Assembly (NCBI RefSeq): GCF_000300995.1 | Contig: NZ_AMRJ01000032.1 | Span: 1 to 35,105, forward strand | Direction: 5' to 3' | Length of the DNA: 35,105 nucleotides | Source: Alcanivorax hongdengensis A-11-3 | Lineage (GTDB): Bacteria; Pseudomonadota; Gammaproteobacteria; Pseudomonadales; Alcanivoracaceae | In this document: piece by piece, positions 1 to 6,872 of the stretch | Layout of the letters: each line of letters opens with the position of its first letter | Numbering within the stretch: position 1 is the first letter of the stretch | The notes under the pieces: model-generated | Seen by the model: the letters and a program-made list of their open reading frames with translations, nothing else | What the model was told of the DNA's origin: nothing | Databases searched by the model: none | Position numbers and translations under genes: made by a program

Positions 1-43
1 TTTTATCGGCATCTACAAGATGCGAGGTCTTGCCCCGTGCGCT

Positions 44-337
44 TCATTCCCTCAAGCGGTTCCCCGCATCCATATGCTTGTGCAGCACACGAATGATGGT
101 GATGACGCTATCACTCACCGTGTAGAAAAGCACATGGCTTTGACAGGGCAGGCTGCGCAAGCCGGGTATCAGATTATCCCTTGGCGGGCCTTTGCAGGGT
201 GTCGTGGTGAGCGCGTTGCAGGCAGCCTCTATAGCGTCGAGGTAACGATGAGCCTGTGCATTGCCAAAGGTGTTTAATGTGTAATCAGCAATACCTTTCA
301 GGTCGTCCCTGGCCTGGTTGGTAAACTGGTAACGCAT
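44..337 (-). CDS. ParE/RelE-family toxin of a type II toxin-antitoxin module
   Basis: Toxin half of a type II toxin-antitoxin pair; the family either poisons DNA gyrase (ParE) or cleaves mRNA on ribosomes (RelE), and sequence alone does not settle which. The 97-residue product has the compact ParE/RelE layout: an N-terminal strand (MRYQFTNQARDDL), a long helical hairpin with IADYTLNTFG and a central LDAIEAACNAL helix, then the typical C-terminal strands RSLPCQSHVLFYTV and ITIIRVLHKHMD. The R-S-hydrophobic and hydrophobic-Y-hydrophobic pattern plus the closing IIRVLH strand are family hallmarks. It starts three bases after the stop codon of the upstream antitoxin, so the two are co-transcribed with the antitoxin first. 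It looks intact. Its codon use and the surrounding DNA are more A/T-rich than the rest of the window. Confidence 0.88.
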   Translation of the reverse strand: MRYQFTNQARDDLKGIADYTLNTFGNAQAHRYLDAIEAACNALTTTPCKGPPRDNLIPGLRSLPCQSHVLFYTVSDSVITIIRVLHKHMDAGNRLRE

Positions 338-340
338 TGT

Positions 341-595
341 CTAGTCGATCTCTTTCCTGATGGCGGAAAACACACCCTCTCCATCTGCCACACGGCCTGC
401 GTGCAGGTCATCCATGCCTGCTTCAAGAGCCTGTTTAAGTTGTTGACGTTTGAAAGCTGCGTATTGCTGAAATTCCTTGTCGGAAATGACGGCCGCCACG
501 TGCTTGCCGTTACGCAGGATACGTACGGGTTCACTCTGGGCCTTGAGGATCAGCTCGCCGAATTCGCGCTTGGCTTCGGTGGCAGGCATGTCCAT
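341..595 (-). CDS. Phd/YefM-family antitoxin
   Basis: Antitoxin that would neutralise the ParE/RelE-like toxin encoded just downstream and repress their shared promoter. The 84-residue product opens with the classic Phd/YefM N-terminal DNA-binding fold: MDMPATEAKREFGELILKAQ, then PVRILRNGKHVAAVIS, followed by a helical charged tail that in this family wraps around the toxin. An AGGAG ribosome binding site sits 8 bases before the ATG at 595; a second in-frame ATG lies two codons on, but the spacing favours 595. A consensus promoter and a dyad lie directly upstream (608-658), as expected for autoregulation. The gene is intact and paired with an intact toxin. Confidence 0.88.
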   Translation of the reverse strand: MDMPATEAKREFGELILKAQSEPVRILRNGKHVAAVISDKEFQQYAAFKRQQLKQALEAGMDDLHAGRVADGEGVFSAIRKEID

Positions 596-607
596 GGTTA
601 TCGCTCC

Positions 608-658
608 TGATCAAATTGATCATTTTGTCCATTATATGATCGTTTGGGGAAGAAGCAA
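608..658 (-). promoter_or_regulatory. Promoter and operator of the Phd/ParE-like module
   Basis: On the minus strand a perfect TATAAT -10 box lies at 631-636 with a TTGCTT -35 box at 653-658 and a 16-bp spacer. Between the -10 box and the antitoxin start is the dyad TGATCAAATTGATCA (608-622), seven-base arms around one central base, and a further GATCA half-site overlaps the spacer. Phd-family antitoxins bind such short palindromes to autoregulate; that this is the site is inference from its position. Confidence 0.65.
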
Positions 659-729
659 TGACTTGGCTGGACGGACGAAAGGGGTGCGTGTCCCCGACTC
701 TGCGCCGTTGACAGCAAACTTGGCGAAAA

Positions 730-1023
730 CTAAGCGACCTCGATATCCAGCGGCTCAATATCGTCCAGATTTAACGTCTTTCTGGCCATCCAGAGATCAT
801 GCTGATCCTGCATGGTCAGCCAGCTTTCCGCACTGCGGCCCAGCACCTTGTTCAGGCGCAATGCCATTTCCGGGCTGATGCCGCTGTCACCCTTCAGCAG
901 ACGTGACAGGGTCGAGGCAGCGACCCCCAGACTGGTGGCGAGCTGGCGTGTGCTGATGCCGCACGGTTGCAGGTAAACTTCTCGAATGAACTCACCCGGG
1001 TGCGGCGGATTATGCATGGTCAT
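730..1023 (-). CDS. higA: HigA-family antitoxin (XRE helix-turn-helix)
   Basis: Antitoxin and transcriptional repressor of a HigBA module. The 97-residue protein carries the HigA signature NPPHPGEFIREVYLQPCGIS, then a clear Cro/C1-type helix-turn-helix (STRQLATSLGVAASTLSRLLKG, about residues 24-45), followed by the family segment GISPEMALRLNKVLGRSAESWLTMQ and a short acidic C-terminus. Its ATG overlaps the stop codon of the preceding higB frame (TAATG), the usual toxin-first HigBA arrangement. Because the higB frame carries an in-frame stop codon, HigA may now be an orphan repressor, or translation of higA may suffer from lost coupling. The gene itself appears intact. Confidence 0.93.
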   Translation of the reverse strand: MTMHNPPHPGEFIREVYLQPCGISTRQLATSLGVAASTLSRLLKGDSGISPEMALRLNKVLGRSAESWLTMQDQHDLWMARKTLNLDDIEPLDIEVA

Positions 1024-1301
1024 TAGTGATAATCCTCGTAGTCCAGTACATAGGCGTTCCCGTCCCGAAATTCGAAGGTGATACGCCAGTTACCGTTAAC
1101 CCAAATCGACCACCGCCCTTTGTTCTTGCCCTTCAATGGGCGCAATCGAAAACCCGGGATATCCATATCCTACGATGATGCGGCGGTATCCAGGGCGGCG
1201 AGTTGCATGCGAAGTTTGTTGGCATGATTCGCCTGAATGCCTGCGGTGGAGCCAGTCGAGTAAAACCGTTTCAGTCCCTTGTGACGGAATGACTTGATCA
1301 T
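1023..1301 (-). pseudogene. higB: higB toxin gene interrupted by an in-frame amber codon
   Basis: Reading from the ATG at 1301 gives a 92-codon frame that matches the usual HigB length and ends in the family C-terminus WSIWVNGNWRITFEFRDG followed by NAYVLDYEDYH. Codon 44 (1170-1172) is TAG, giving LDTAASS-stop-DMDIPGFRLRPLKG. There is no frameshift: both halves stay in one frame and the natural stop overlaps the higA start. In HigB relatives the residue before DM is commonly acidic, so a single GAG-to-TAG change is the simplest origin. HigB proteins cleave ribosome-bound mRNA, and the conserved C-terminal half would be lost here. An internal ATG two codons after the stop could give a 47-residue C-terminal fragment. 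No strong ribosome binding site is visible before the first ATG. Confidence 0.87.
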
Positions 1302-1317
1302 GGGATGACCGTAGCGT

Positions 1318-1334
1318 GTTGCGCATCGCGCAAC
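1318..1334. promoter_or_regulatory. Inverted repeat upstream of higBA, candidate HigA operator
   Basis: GTTGCGC and GCGCAAC form seven-base arms around a three-base centre, 16 bases upstream of the higB start on the minus strand. HigA proteins repress their own operon by binding short dyads near the promoter, so this is a reasonable operator candidate. I cannot place a convincing -10/-35 pair next to it. Confidence 0.4.
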
Positions 1335-1459
1335 AACCTTGTGTTTTATCCTGACTAATGGGTGTTATACAGGCATGAAGAGAGAGGGCCCCCGCAGCCC
1401 CCCTTTGGGCCGCTACGTTTGCAATAGAAAGGGGAGGTGTTGGGGGAGCTTGGTGGCTT

Positions 1460-1500
1460 GGCTTGGAGGTGGGAGCCTCCAAGCCAGGGCTCGCTCCCAC
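1460..1500. repeat. REP-like intergenic hairpin downstream of the FAH-family gene
   Basis: GGCTTGGAGG (1460-1469) and CCTCCAAGCC (1476-1485) are perfect ten-base arms with a six-base loop. A second, mutually exclusive pairing exists between GTGGGAGC (1469-1476) and GCTCCCAC (1493-1500). The outer sequence, read on the minus strand as CTGTGGGAGCGAGC, resembles repetitive extragenic palindromes of Pseudomonas-like genomes. It could also end transcription of the upstream minus-strand operon, although there is no T tract. Confidence 0.5.
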
Positions 1501-1545
1501 AGTGAGCGGATGCAACCAGAGTGCCTGTAGGAGCAGTGTTGAAGA

Positions 1546-2244
1546 TCAGGCAATATGCCCAAACACCTGAATGATGTTTCCGAGTCGCGCGGTGAACCTG
1601 TCGCCGCTGTTGAGCGGGCCGACGCCGGCGGGGGTGCCGGTGAACACCACGTCGCCGGGTTCCAGGGTGAAGGTCTGACTGATTTGCGCCAGTAGCTCGA
1701 AGGTGGGGAACAGCATCTGGCCGGTGTGGCCGTGCTGTTTGACGGCGTCGTTCAGTTCCAGGGTCACGTCCAGGTTCTGGCGTACGGAGATGCCGCGGGC
1801 ATCCACGAAGCCGGAGATCGGCGCGGCGCCGTCGAAGGCCTTGGCGCGCTCCCAGGGCTGGCCTTTTTCCTTCAGTGTGTTTTGCACGTCGCGCAGGGTC
1901 AGGTCCAGGCCGACGCCGTAGGCGGCGATGCTGAAGCGGATGGTTTCCAGGTCGGTTTCCCGGCGGATACGCTTGCCGATCAGTACCACCATTTCCACTT
2001 CATGATGCACCTCGCCCTGTCCCTTGGGCAGCTCAATCGGTTCGTGCAGGCTGGCCATGGCGGTGGCCGGTTTCATGAACAGGATGGGCGAGTCCGGTAC
2101 CTCGTTGCCCAGTTCTTTGGCGTGGTCGGCGTAGTTGCGGCCCACGCACACGGCCTTGCCCACCGGGATGTCGATGGGGGAGCCGTCGATCCAGCGGTGG
2201 CGGTAGCCGTCCTGGTCCACCGGCGTGTTGATTTCATCAAACAT
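1546..2244 (-). CDS. Fumarylacetoacetate hydrolase (FAH) family protein
   Basis: A 232-residue enzyme of the FAH superfamily, in the short subgroup with FAHD1/YcgM-type acylpyruvases and oxaloacetate decarboxylases. Visible family features: VGRNYADHAKELGNEVP near residues 34-50, the metal-binding acidic pair in HHEVE (Glu82, Glu84), a further metal ligand in GVGLDLTLRDVQ (about Asp114), and the closing GDVVFTGTPAGVGPL. The exact substrate cannot be read from sequence; a 2-oxo or 3-acylpyruvate type acid is likely. Its ATG overlaps the end of the upstream FAD-linked dehydrogenase by eight bases, so the two are translated from one mRNA. This suggests a clean-up role around 2-oxo or 2-hydroxy acids. 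It is cytoplasmic, with no signal peptide. Confidence 0.87.
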   Translation of the reverse strand: MFDEINTPVDQDGYRHRWIDGSPIDIPVGKAVCVGRNYADHAKELGNEVPDSPILFMKPATAMASLHEPIELPKGQGEVHHEVEMVVLIGKRIRRETDLETIRFSIAAYGVGLDLTLRDVQNTLKEKGQPWERAKAFDGAAPISGFVDARGISVRQNLDVTLELNDAVKQHGHTGQMLFPTFELLAQISQTFTLEPGDVVFTGTPAGVGPLNSGDRFTARLGNIIQVFGHIA

Positions 2245-3631
2245 CGAACAGTTTCCCCGGGTTCATGATGTTGTTGGGGTCGAAGACCTGCTTCACCGCC
2301 TTCATGCAGGCGATTTCTTCCGGGCTGCGTGAGTACTCCAGATACGGTTTCTTGGTCATGCCCACACCATGCTCGGCGGAGATGGAACCGTTGTACTTCT
2401 GCACGATCTCGAACACCCATTTGGAGACGTTGTTGCACTTGGCAAAGAAGTCTTCCTTGGGCAGGTCCGCCGGCTTGAGGATGTTGAGGTGCATGTTGCC
2501 GTCGCCGATGTGGCCGAACCAGACGATCTCGAAATCCGGGTAGGCGTCCTGCACCACGGTGTCCACGTCTTCCACGAAGTCCGGCACCTGGGCGATGCTC
2601 ACCGAGATGTCATTCTTGTAGGGGGTGTGCGGGGCGATGGATTCGGAGATGCGCTCACGCAGCTGCCACAGCTGATCCAGCTGTTGCAGCGACTGGCTCA
2701 TGACGCCATCCAGCACCCAGCCTTCTTCTACGCATTTTTCGAAGATGGCCATGGCCTGCTCGCCGACCTGCTCGGAGAGCTGCTCGAATTCCAGCAGGCA
2801 GTAGAACGGGCACTCGGTGTCGAAGGGCTTGGGCACGCCGTGGTGCAGCACGTGGGCCATGGCCTTGTCGGAGAAGAATTCGAAGGCGGTCAGGTCGATG
2901 TCCTGCTGGAAGGCGTGCAGGATCTTCATCACTTCGCGGAAGCCCGGCGCGCCCAGTACCAGGGCGGTCAGGTCTTTGGGCTGGCGGGTGAGCTTGACGG
3001 TGGCTTCCACCACAAAGCCCAGGGTGCCTTCGGAGCCGATGAACAGGTGGCGGAAGTCGTAGCCGGTGGCGTTCTTGATCAGGCCCTTGTTCAGGTCCAG
3101 CAGGTCGCCCTTGCCGGTGACCACTTTCAGGCCGGTGATCCAGTCGCGGGTCATGCCGTAGCGAATCACCTTGATGCCGCCGGCGTTGGTGCCGATGTTG
3201 CCGCCGATCTGGCTGGAGCCGGCGGAGGCGAAGTCCACCGGGTAGAACAGCCCCTTGTCCTCGGCGAACTCCTGCAGCTGCTGGGTGATCACGCCCGGCT
3301 GCACGGTGACGGCGCGGTCGAATTCGTTGAAGGCCAGCACCTTGTTCATGCGGTCGAAGGCCACCACTACCTCGCCGTTGGCGGCCACGGCACCGGCGGA
3401 CAGCCCGGTGCGCCCGCCGGAGGGCACCAGGTGCAGGCCGTGCTCGTTGGCGATTTCCACGATCTGTTGCACCTCGTCGGCGCTCTCGGGCAGCACCACG
3501 GCGCTCGGCGCCGGTGCCCAGACCTTGGTCCAGTCGACCCCGTAGCGCTCGGCGCTTTCCTGGTCGGTAAGGCAGCGATTGCCAAGCAAATCAGTCAGTT
3601 GCTCCAGCGCAGCATGGGCAAGGGCGGTCAT
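2237..3631 (-). CDS. FAD-linked D-2-hydroxyacid dehydrogenase, probably D-2-hydroxyglutarate dehydrogenase
   Basis: A 464-residue flavoprotein with an N-terminal FAD_binding_4 domain (PSGGRTGLSAGAV and the later SQIGGNIGTNAGGIKVIRYG) and a C-terminal FAD-oxidase domain carrying FGHIGDGNMHLN and SAEHGVGMTKKPYL, the metal- and substrate-binding motifs of the D2HGDH/GlcD/D-lactate dehydrogenase group. The start at 3631 is chosen because AGGAG lies 8 bases upstream; an ATG 16 codons earlier lacks a comparable site. Its position, divergent from serA, supports D-2-hydroxyglutarate as substrate: published work on Pseudomonas shows that SerA reduces 2-oxoglutarate to D-2-hydroxyglutarate while oxidising 3-phosphoglycerate, and a dehydrogenase of this type recycles the product. 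D-lactate or glycolate are alternatives. Confidence 0.85.
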   Translation of the reverse strand: MTALAHAALEQLTDLLGNRCLTDQESAERYGVDWTKVWAPAPSAVVLPESADEVQQIVEIANEHGLHLVPSGGRTGLSAGAVAANGEVVVAFDRMNKVLAFNEFDRAVTVQPGVITQQLQEFAEDKGLFYPVDFASAGSSQIGGNIGTNAGGIKVIRYGMTRDWITGLKVVTGKGDLLDLNKGLIKNATGYDFRHLFIGSEGTLGFVVEATVKLTRQPKDLTALVLGAPGFREVMKILHAFQQDIDLTAFEFFSDKAMAHVLHHGVPKPFDTECPFYCLLEFEQLSEQVGEQAMAIFEKCVEEGWVLDGVMSQSLQQLDQLWQLRERISESIAPHTPYKNDISVSIAQVPDFVEDVDTVVQDAYPDFEIVWFGHIGDGNMHLNILKPADLPKEDFFAKCNNVSKWVFEIVQKYNGSISAEHGVGMTKKPYLEYSRSPEEIACMKAVKQVFDPNNIMNPGKLFDV

Positions 3632-3688
3632 CAACGGGTCTCCTGAACGGCTCGAACGCGGTGCTTGAGGGGCCTTCATGCCGACTTG

Positions 3689-3745
3689 AGGATAAGTACA
3701 GCATGGATTGCTCTCAATTTGAGCGCGCTATGTTAACATACGCGC
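3689..3745. promoter_or_regulatory. Divergent control region of serA and the D-2-hydroxyacid dehydrogenase operon
   Basis: For the minus-strand operon a good promoter is visible: -35 TTGAGA (3712-3717), 17-bp spacer, -10 TATCCT (3689-3694). The -35 box lies within the dyad CTCAATTTGAG (3713-3723). Directly beside it is a perfect 12-bp palindrome TATGTTAACATA (3729-3740) flanked by GCGCG and CGCGC, forming an extended near-perfect dyad with one extra base. A plus-strand promoter for serA must overlap this area, for example TTGCTC at 3708-3713 with a weak -10 at 3731-3736. The regulator is unknown. Confidence 0.5.
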
Positions 3746-3773
3746 CCATTTCACAGGCTACCGAGACAGAATC

Positions 3774-5003
3774 ATGGCCGACACTTCTCTTGAGAAGGAC
3801 AAGATCCGCGTTCTCCTGCTCGAGGGCATCCACGAAAACGCCGTGGAAAACCTGAAAGCCAACGGTTACACCAACGTGGAGCTACTGCCCACCGCGCTGA
3901 CCGGGGATGACCTGAATGCCAAGATCCGGGATGCGCATTTCATCGGCATCCGTTCCCGCACCCAGCTCACCGAAGAGGTGTTCCAGGCGGCGGACAAACT
4001 CATCGGCGTGGGCTGTTTCTGTATCGGTACCAACCAGGTGGACCTGAAGGCGGCGCTCAAGCGCGGCATTCCGGTGTTCAACGCGCCCTACTCCAACACC
4101 CGCTCGGTGGCCGAGCTGGTGATTGCCCACACCATCAACCTGATGCGTGGCATCCCGGAGAAGAATGCGTCCGCCCACCGTGGCGGCTGGCTGAAGTCCG
4201 CCAAGGACAGCTACGAAATCCGTGGCAAGACCCTGGGCATTGTCGGCTACGGCAACATCGGCGCCCAGGTGTCGGTGCTGGCCGAGTCCATGGGCATGAA
4301 GGTCAAGTTCTACGACGTGGTGCCCAAGCTGCCGCTGGGCAACGCCGAGCAGGTGGGCTCACTGAAGGAATTGCTGGGCACCAGCGATGTGGTCAGCCTG
4401 CACGTGCCGGATACCGCCGACACCCGCTGGATGATCAAGGAAGAGCAGATCCGCGCCATGAAGCCCAAGGGCTACCTGATCAACTACGCCCGCGGCAAGG
4501 TGGTGGACATCGACGCCCTGGCGGCGGCCCTGAAAGACGGCCACCTGCTGGGTGCCGCCATCGACGTGTTCCCGGAAGAGCCGAAAGGCAACGATGATGA
4601 GTTCGTCAGCCCGCTGCGCGAATTCGACAACGTGATCCTGACCCCGCACATCGGTGGCTCCACCCAGGAAGCCCAGGTCAACATCGGTACCGAAGTGTCC
4701 GAGAAGCTGATTCGCTACTCCGACAACGGCGCCACCCTGGGCGCGGTGAACTTCCCGGAGGTGGCCCTGCCGGCCCACCCGGACATGCACCGCCTGCTGC
4801 ACATCCACAAGAACGTGCCCGGCGTGCTGACCCAGATCAACACCATTTTCTCCGAGAATGGCATCAACATCTGTGGCCAGTACCTGCAGACCAATGAAGA
4901 CATTGGTTATGTGGTGATCGATGTGAACAAGGAATACAGCCAGCTGGCGCTGGAAAAACTGCGTACCATCGAAGGCACCATTCGTACCCGCGTACTGTTC
5001 TGA
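3774..5003 (+). CDS. serA: D-3-phosphoglycerate dehydrogenase
   Basis: First enzyme of serine synthesis, oxidising 3-phosphoglycerate to 3-phosphohydroxypyruvate with NAD. The 409-residue product is almost the length of E. coli SerA (410). Seen in order: substrate-domain segment GIRSRTQLTEEVFQAADKL, NAD-binding Rossmann motif GYGNIGAQVSVLAESMGM, NYARGKVVDIDALAAALKDG with AAIDVFPEEP (the catalytic Arg/Glu region), catalytic His in LTPHIGGSTQEAQ, and a C-terminal ACT domain beginning near NVPGVLTQINTIFSENGINI, the site of serine feedback inhibition in the family. The leader has only a weak ribosome binding site. It is divergent from the FAD-linked D-2-hydroxyacid dehydrogenase and ends in a strong terminator, so it is probably monocistronic. 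Confidence 0.97.
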   Translation: MADTSLEKDKIRVLLLEGIHENAVENLKANGYTNVELLPTALTGDDLNAKIRDAHFIGIRSRTQLTEEVFQAADKLIGVGCFCIGTNQVDLKAALKRGIPVFNAPYSNTRSVAELVIAHTINLMRGIPEKNASAHRGGWLKSAKDSYEIRGKTLGIVGYGNIGAQVSVLAESMGMKVKFYDVVPKLPLGNAEQVGSLKELLGTSDVVSLHVPDTADTRWMIKEEQIRAMKPKGYLINYARGKVVDIDALAAALKDGHLLGAAIDVFPEEPKGNDDEFVSPLREFDNVILTPHIGGSTQEAQVNIGTEVSEKLIRYSDNGATLGAVNFPEVALPAHPDMHRLLHIHKNVPGVLTQINTIFSENGINICGQYLQTNEDIGYVVIDVNKEYSQLALEKLRTIEGTIRTRVLF

Positions 5004-5021
5004 TACCGGGAACGTCTCGAC

Positions 5022-5063
5022 AAAAAGCCGGAGCCGGGCTACCTTGCCCTCTCCGGCTTTTTT
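5022..5063 (+). terminator. serA: Rho-independent terminator of serA
   Basis: AAAAAGCCGGAG (5022-5033) pairs with CTCCGGCTTTTT (5051-5062) across a 17-base loop, and the right arm runs into a T tract. It starts 19 bases after the serA stop codon. The symmetrical A and T tracts could make it act in both directions. Confidence 0.88.
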
Positions 5064-5091
5064 CATTGGGCCAGCAGAACAAGAACGGGCT

Positions 5092-6453
5092 ATGCTGCTG
5101 ATCAGGAAAGGATTTCCGCTACTGTTAGTGCTGGCGTTGCTGAGTGGCTGTGCCACGCGTTCGCTGTTCGTGCCCTACCCCAATCAGGCCACCGCCTGGC
5201 AAAGCGGCATCGGCAGCCCGCAGCCGGCGGCCACCGAAAAACTGCAGAAGGCCGCACAGAGTAATGACGGTGTGCTCTACCAGCAGGAGCTGGGCCGCGT
5301 CAGCCAGCTGGATGGCGAACGCCAGCAGAGCCAGGACGCCTTCGCCGCCGCCATCGACCATTACCAGCAGACCGACGAGGCCGCCCGCATCCGCGCCTCG
5401 TCACTGGTGGCCGATACCTCCTCGCTGATCGTCAACGATAACGCCCGCCCCTACACCGCCCCGGATTACGAGCGCATCTTTACCCGTGCCTATCAGGCGC
5501 TCAATTACTGGGCCGCCAACGACGTCACCGGCACCGCCGTGGAGCTGCGCGCCGCCGGCGAGGAGCAGCGCAACGCCGCCCGCAAGCGCGACCGTGAAAT
5601 CGCCAAGGCCGAGAAAGACGCCGACGATAACCAGGTGGACCTGTCCCAGTACCAGGGTTACTTCGAAGGGCTGGATGCCGCTGCGGGTAGCGTCAAGGCC
5701 AGCTTCCAGAATGCCTGGACCTTCTACCTGTCGGCGCTGTTCTGGGAGGCCCACGGCGAATACAACGATGCCCTGGTGGACTACAAGAAGGCGCTGGAAA
5801 TTCATCCGGACGCGGATTTCATCAAGGAAGATGTGCAGCGGGTATCTGCCGCGCTGAATGGCCGCCTGCACAAGGACGGTATGGTGGCGGTAATCTACGA
5901 GCAGGGCTTCGTGCCGCCCCGGCAGGAATTGAGCCTGCCGATTCCCACCGTGCATGGTGTCTTTTCCGTGGCGTTCCCCACCTATTCCCTGCAGAACAAG
6001 CCCCGGCCCGACAGCCTGCGGGTGCTCGACAGCAATCGTCAGCCGCTGGGCGAAACCCGGGTGCTGGCAGACGTGGGCGCGCTGGCGGCAAAAAACCTCA
6101 AGGAGCAGCTGCCCGGCATGCTGGTGCGTCAGACCCTGCGTGCCACTGCCAAGTACAATGCCCAGAAGAAGGCCAACGATGATTTCGGTGCCCTGGGTGC
6201 CTTTTTTACCCAGGTCTATAATCTTGTCAGTGAGCAGGCGGACCTGCGCAGCTGGCTGACCCTGCCGGCCTACGCCCAGGCGACCCGCTTCTTTTTGCCC
6301 CAGGGCCAGCACAGCCTGGTATTGAGCACCCCCGGGGGCAGTGCTACGTTGAATGTGCCAGTGGTTGACCACGGCCTTACCGTGATTCATGTGGTGGCGG
6401 TTCAGGGCCACCTTATTACCCGCGTGTTACCGGTTCAGGAGGGACCCCTATGA
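5092..6453 (+). CDS. COG3014-type outer-membrane lipoprotein with TPR-like helices
   Basis: A 453-residue lipoprotein of the uncharacterised COG3014 group. The ATG at 5092 gives a proper lipoprotein signal (LLIRKGFPLLLVLALLSGC) with Cys20 as the lipidated residue; an upstream in-frame start would lie inside the serA terminator and is rejected. After the signal come helical, TPR-like segments (for example EYNDALVDYKKALEIHPDADF near residues 223-245) and a C-terminal half rich in short strands. The residue after the lipid Cys is Ala, not the Asp that retains lipoproteins in the inner membrane, so outer-membrane placement is expected. Its stop overlaps the start of the YcfL-like gene (ATGA). Its function is unknown; genomic company with LpoB suggests a role in envelope or peptidoglycan assembly. 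Confidence 0.8.
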   Translation: MLLIRKGFPLLLVLALLSGCATRSLFVPYPNQATAWQSGIGSPQPAATEKLQKAAQSNDGVLYQQELGRVSQLDGERQQSQDAFAAAIDHYQQTDEAARIRASSLVADTSSLIVNDNARPYTAPDYERIFTRAYQALNYWAANDVTGTAVELRAAGEEQRNAARKRDREIAKAEKDADDNQVDLSQYQGYFEGLDAAAGSVKASFQNAWTFYLSALFWEAHGEYNDALVDYKKALEIHPDADFIKEDVQRVSAALNGRLHKDGMVAVIYEQGFVPPRQELSLPIPTVHGVFSVAFPTYSLQNKPRPDSLRVLDSNRQPLGETRVLADVGALAAKNLKEQLPGMLVRQTLRATAKYNAQKKANDDFGALGAFFTQVYNLVSEQADLRSWLTLPAYAQATRFFLPQGQHSLVLSTPGGSATLNVPVVDHGLTVIHVVAVQGHLITRVLPVQEGPL

Positions 6454-6848
6454 AAATCGTTCGCCCGTTGGCGGCATTATTGGTGGTGTTTGTGCTTGCG
6501 GCCTGTTCGGCCAGCAACATGGGCCGTATGGAAGTGGACGATCAGGGCGAAACCCTCACCAAGGTCTACTCCAGCAACAGCCTGCTCGCCAGCCGCATTT
6601 CCGTGGAAGATCTCAAGCAGAAAACCGTGGGTGACCTGATTTACATGCAGGCCACGCTGGAAAATGACTGGAAGTTTGAACTGGACTTCCAGTACAAGAT
6701 CAAATGGTTCGACAAGGACGGCTTTGAGCTGGCGCCGGAAGGCCAGCCCTGGCGTCAGCTGGTGATGGCCGGCCGCAGCCAGAATAATGTACAGGCGATT
6801 GCCCCCAACCCCACCGCCGTGCGTTTTGAAATCTGGGTTCGGGAATAA
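6450..6848 (+). CDS. ycfL: YcfL family (DUF1425) lipoprotein
   Basis: A 132-residue small lipoprotein. The N-terminus MKIVRPLAALLVVFVLAACS is a clear lipoprotein signal with Cys19 lipidated and Ser at +2, so outer-membrane sorting is expected. The rest matches the DUF1425/YcfL beta-sandwich pattern: DLIYMQATLENDWKFELDFQ, YKIKWFDKDGFELAP, WRQLVMAGRSQNNVQAIAP and TAVRFEIWVRE. In E. coli ycfL sits beside lpoB, and the same adjacency holds here. It overlaps the COG3014 gene by four bases and is followed 24 bases later by lpoB, so an operon is near certain. Molecular function is unknown. Confidence 0.87.
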   Translation: MKIVRPLAALLVVFVLAACSASNMGRMEVDDQGETLTKVYSSNSLLASRISVEDLKQKTVGDLIYMQATLENDWKFELDFQYKIKWFDKDGFELAPEGQPWRQLVMAGRSQNNVQAIAPNPTAVRFEIWVRE

Positions 6849-6872
6849 CCGAAAGCGAGCAAGGAGAAGGGA

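Noticed and set aside
2369..3646. Long open frame antisense to the FAD-linked dehydrogenase gene
   Set aside because: Gly/Val/His/Ala/Leu-rich translation with no domain pattern; typical shadow frame in GC-rich DNA opposite a well-supported gene.
5044..5091. Upstream start for the COG3014 lipoprotein
   Set aside because: It lies within the serA terminator and would bury the lipoprotein signal behind 16 extra residues.
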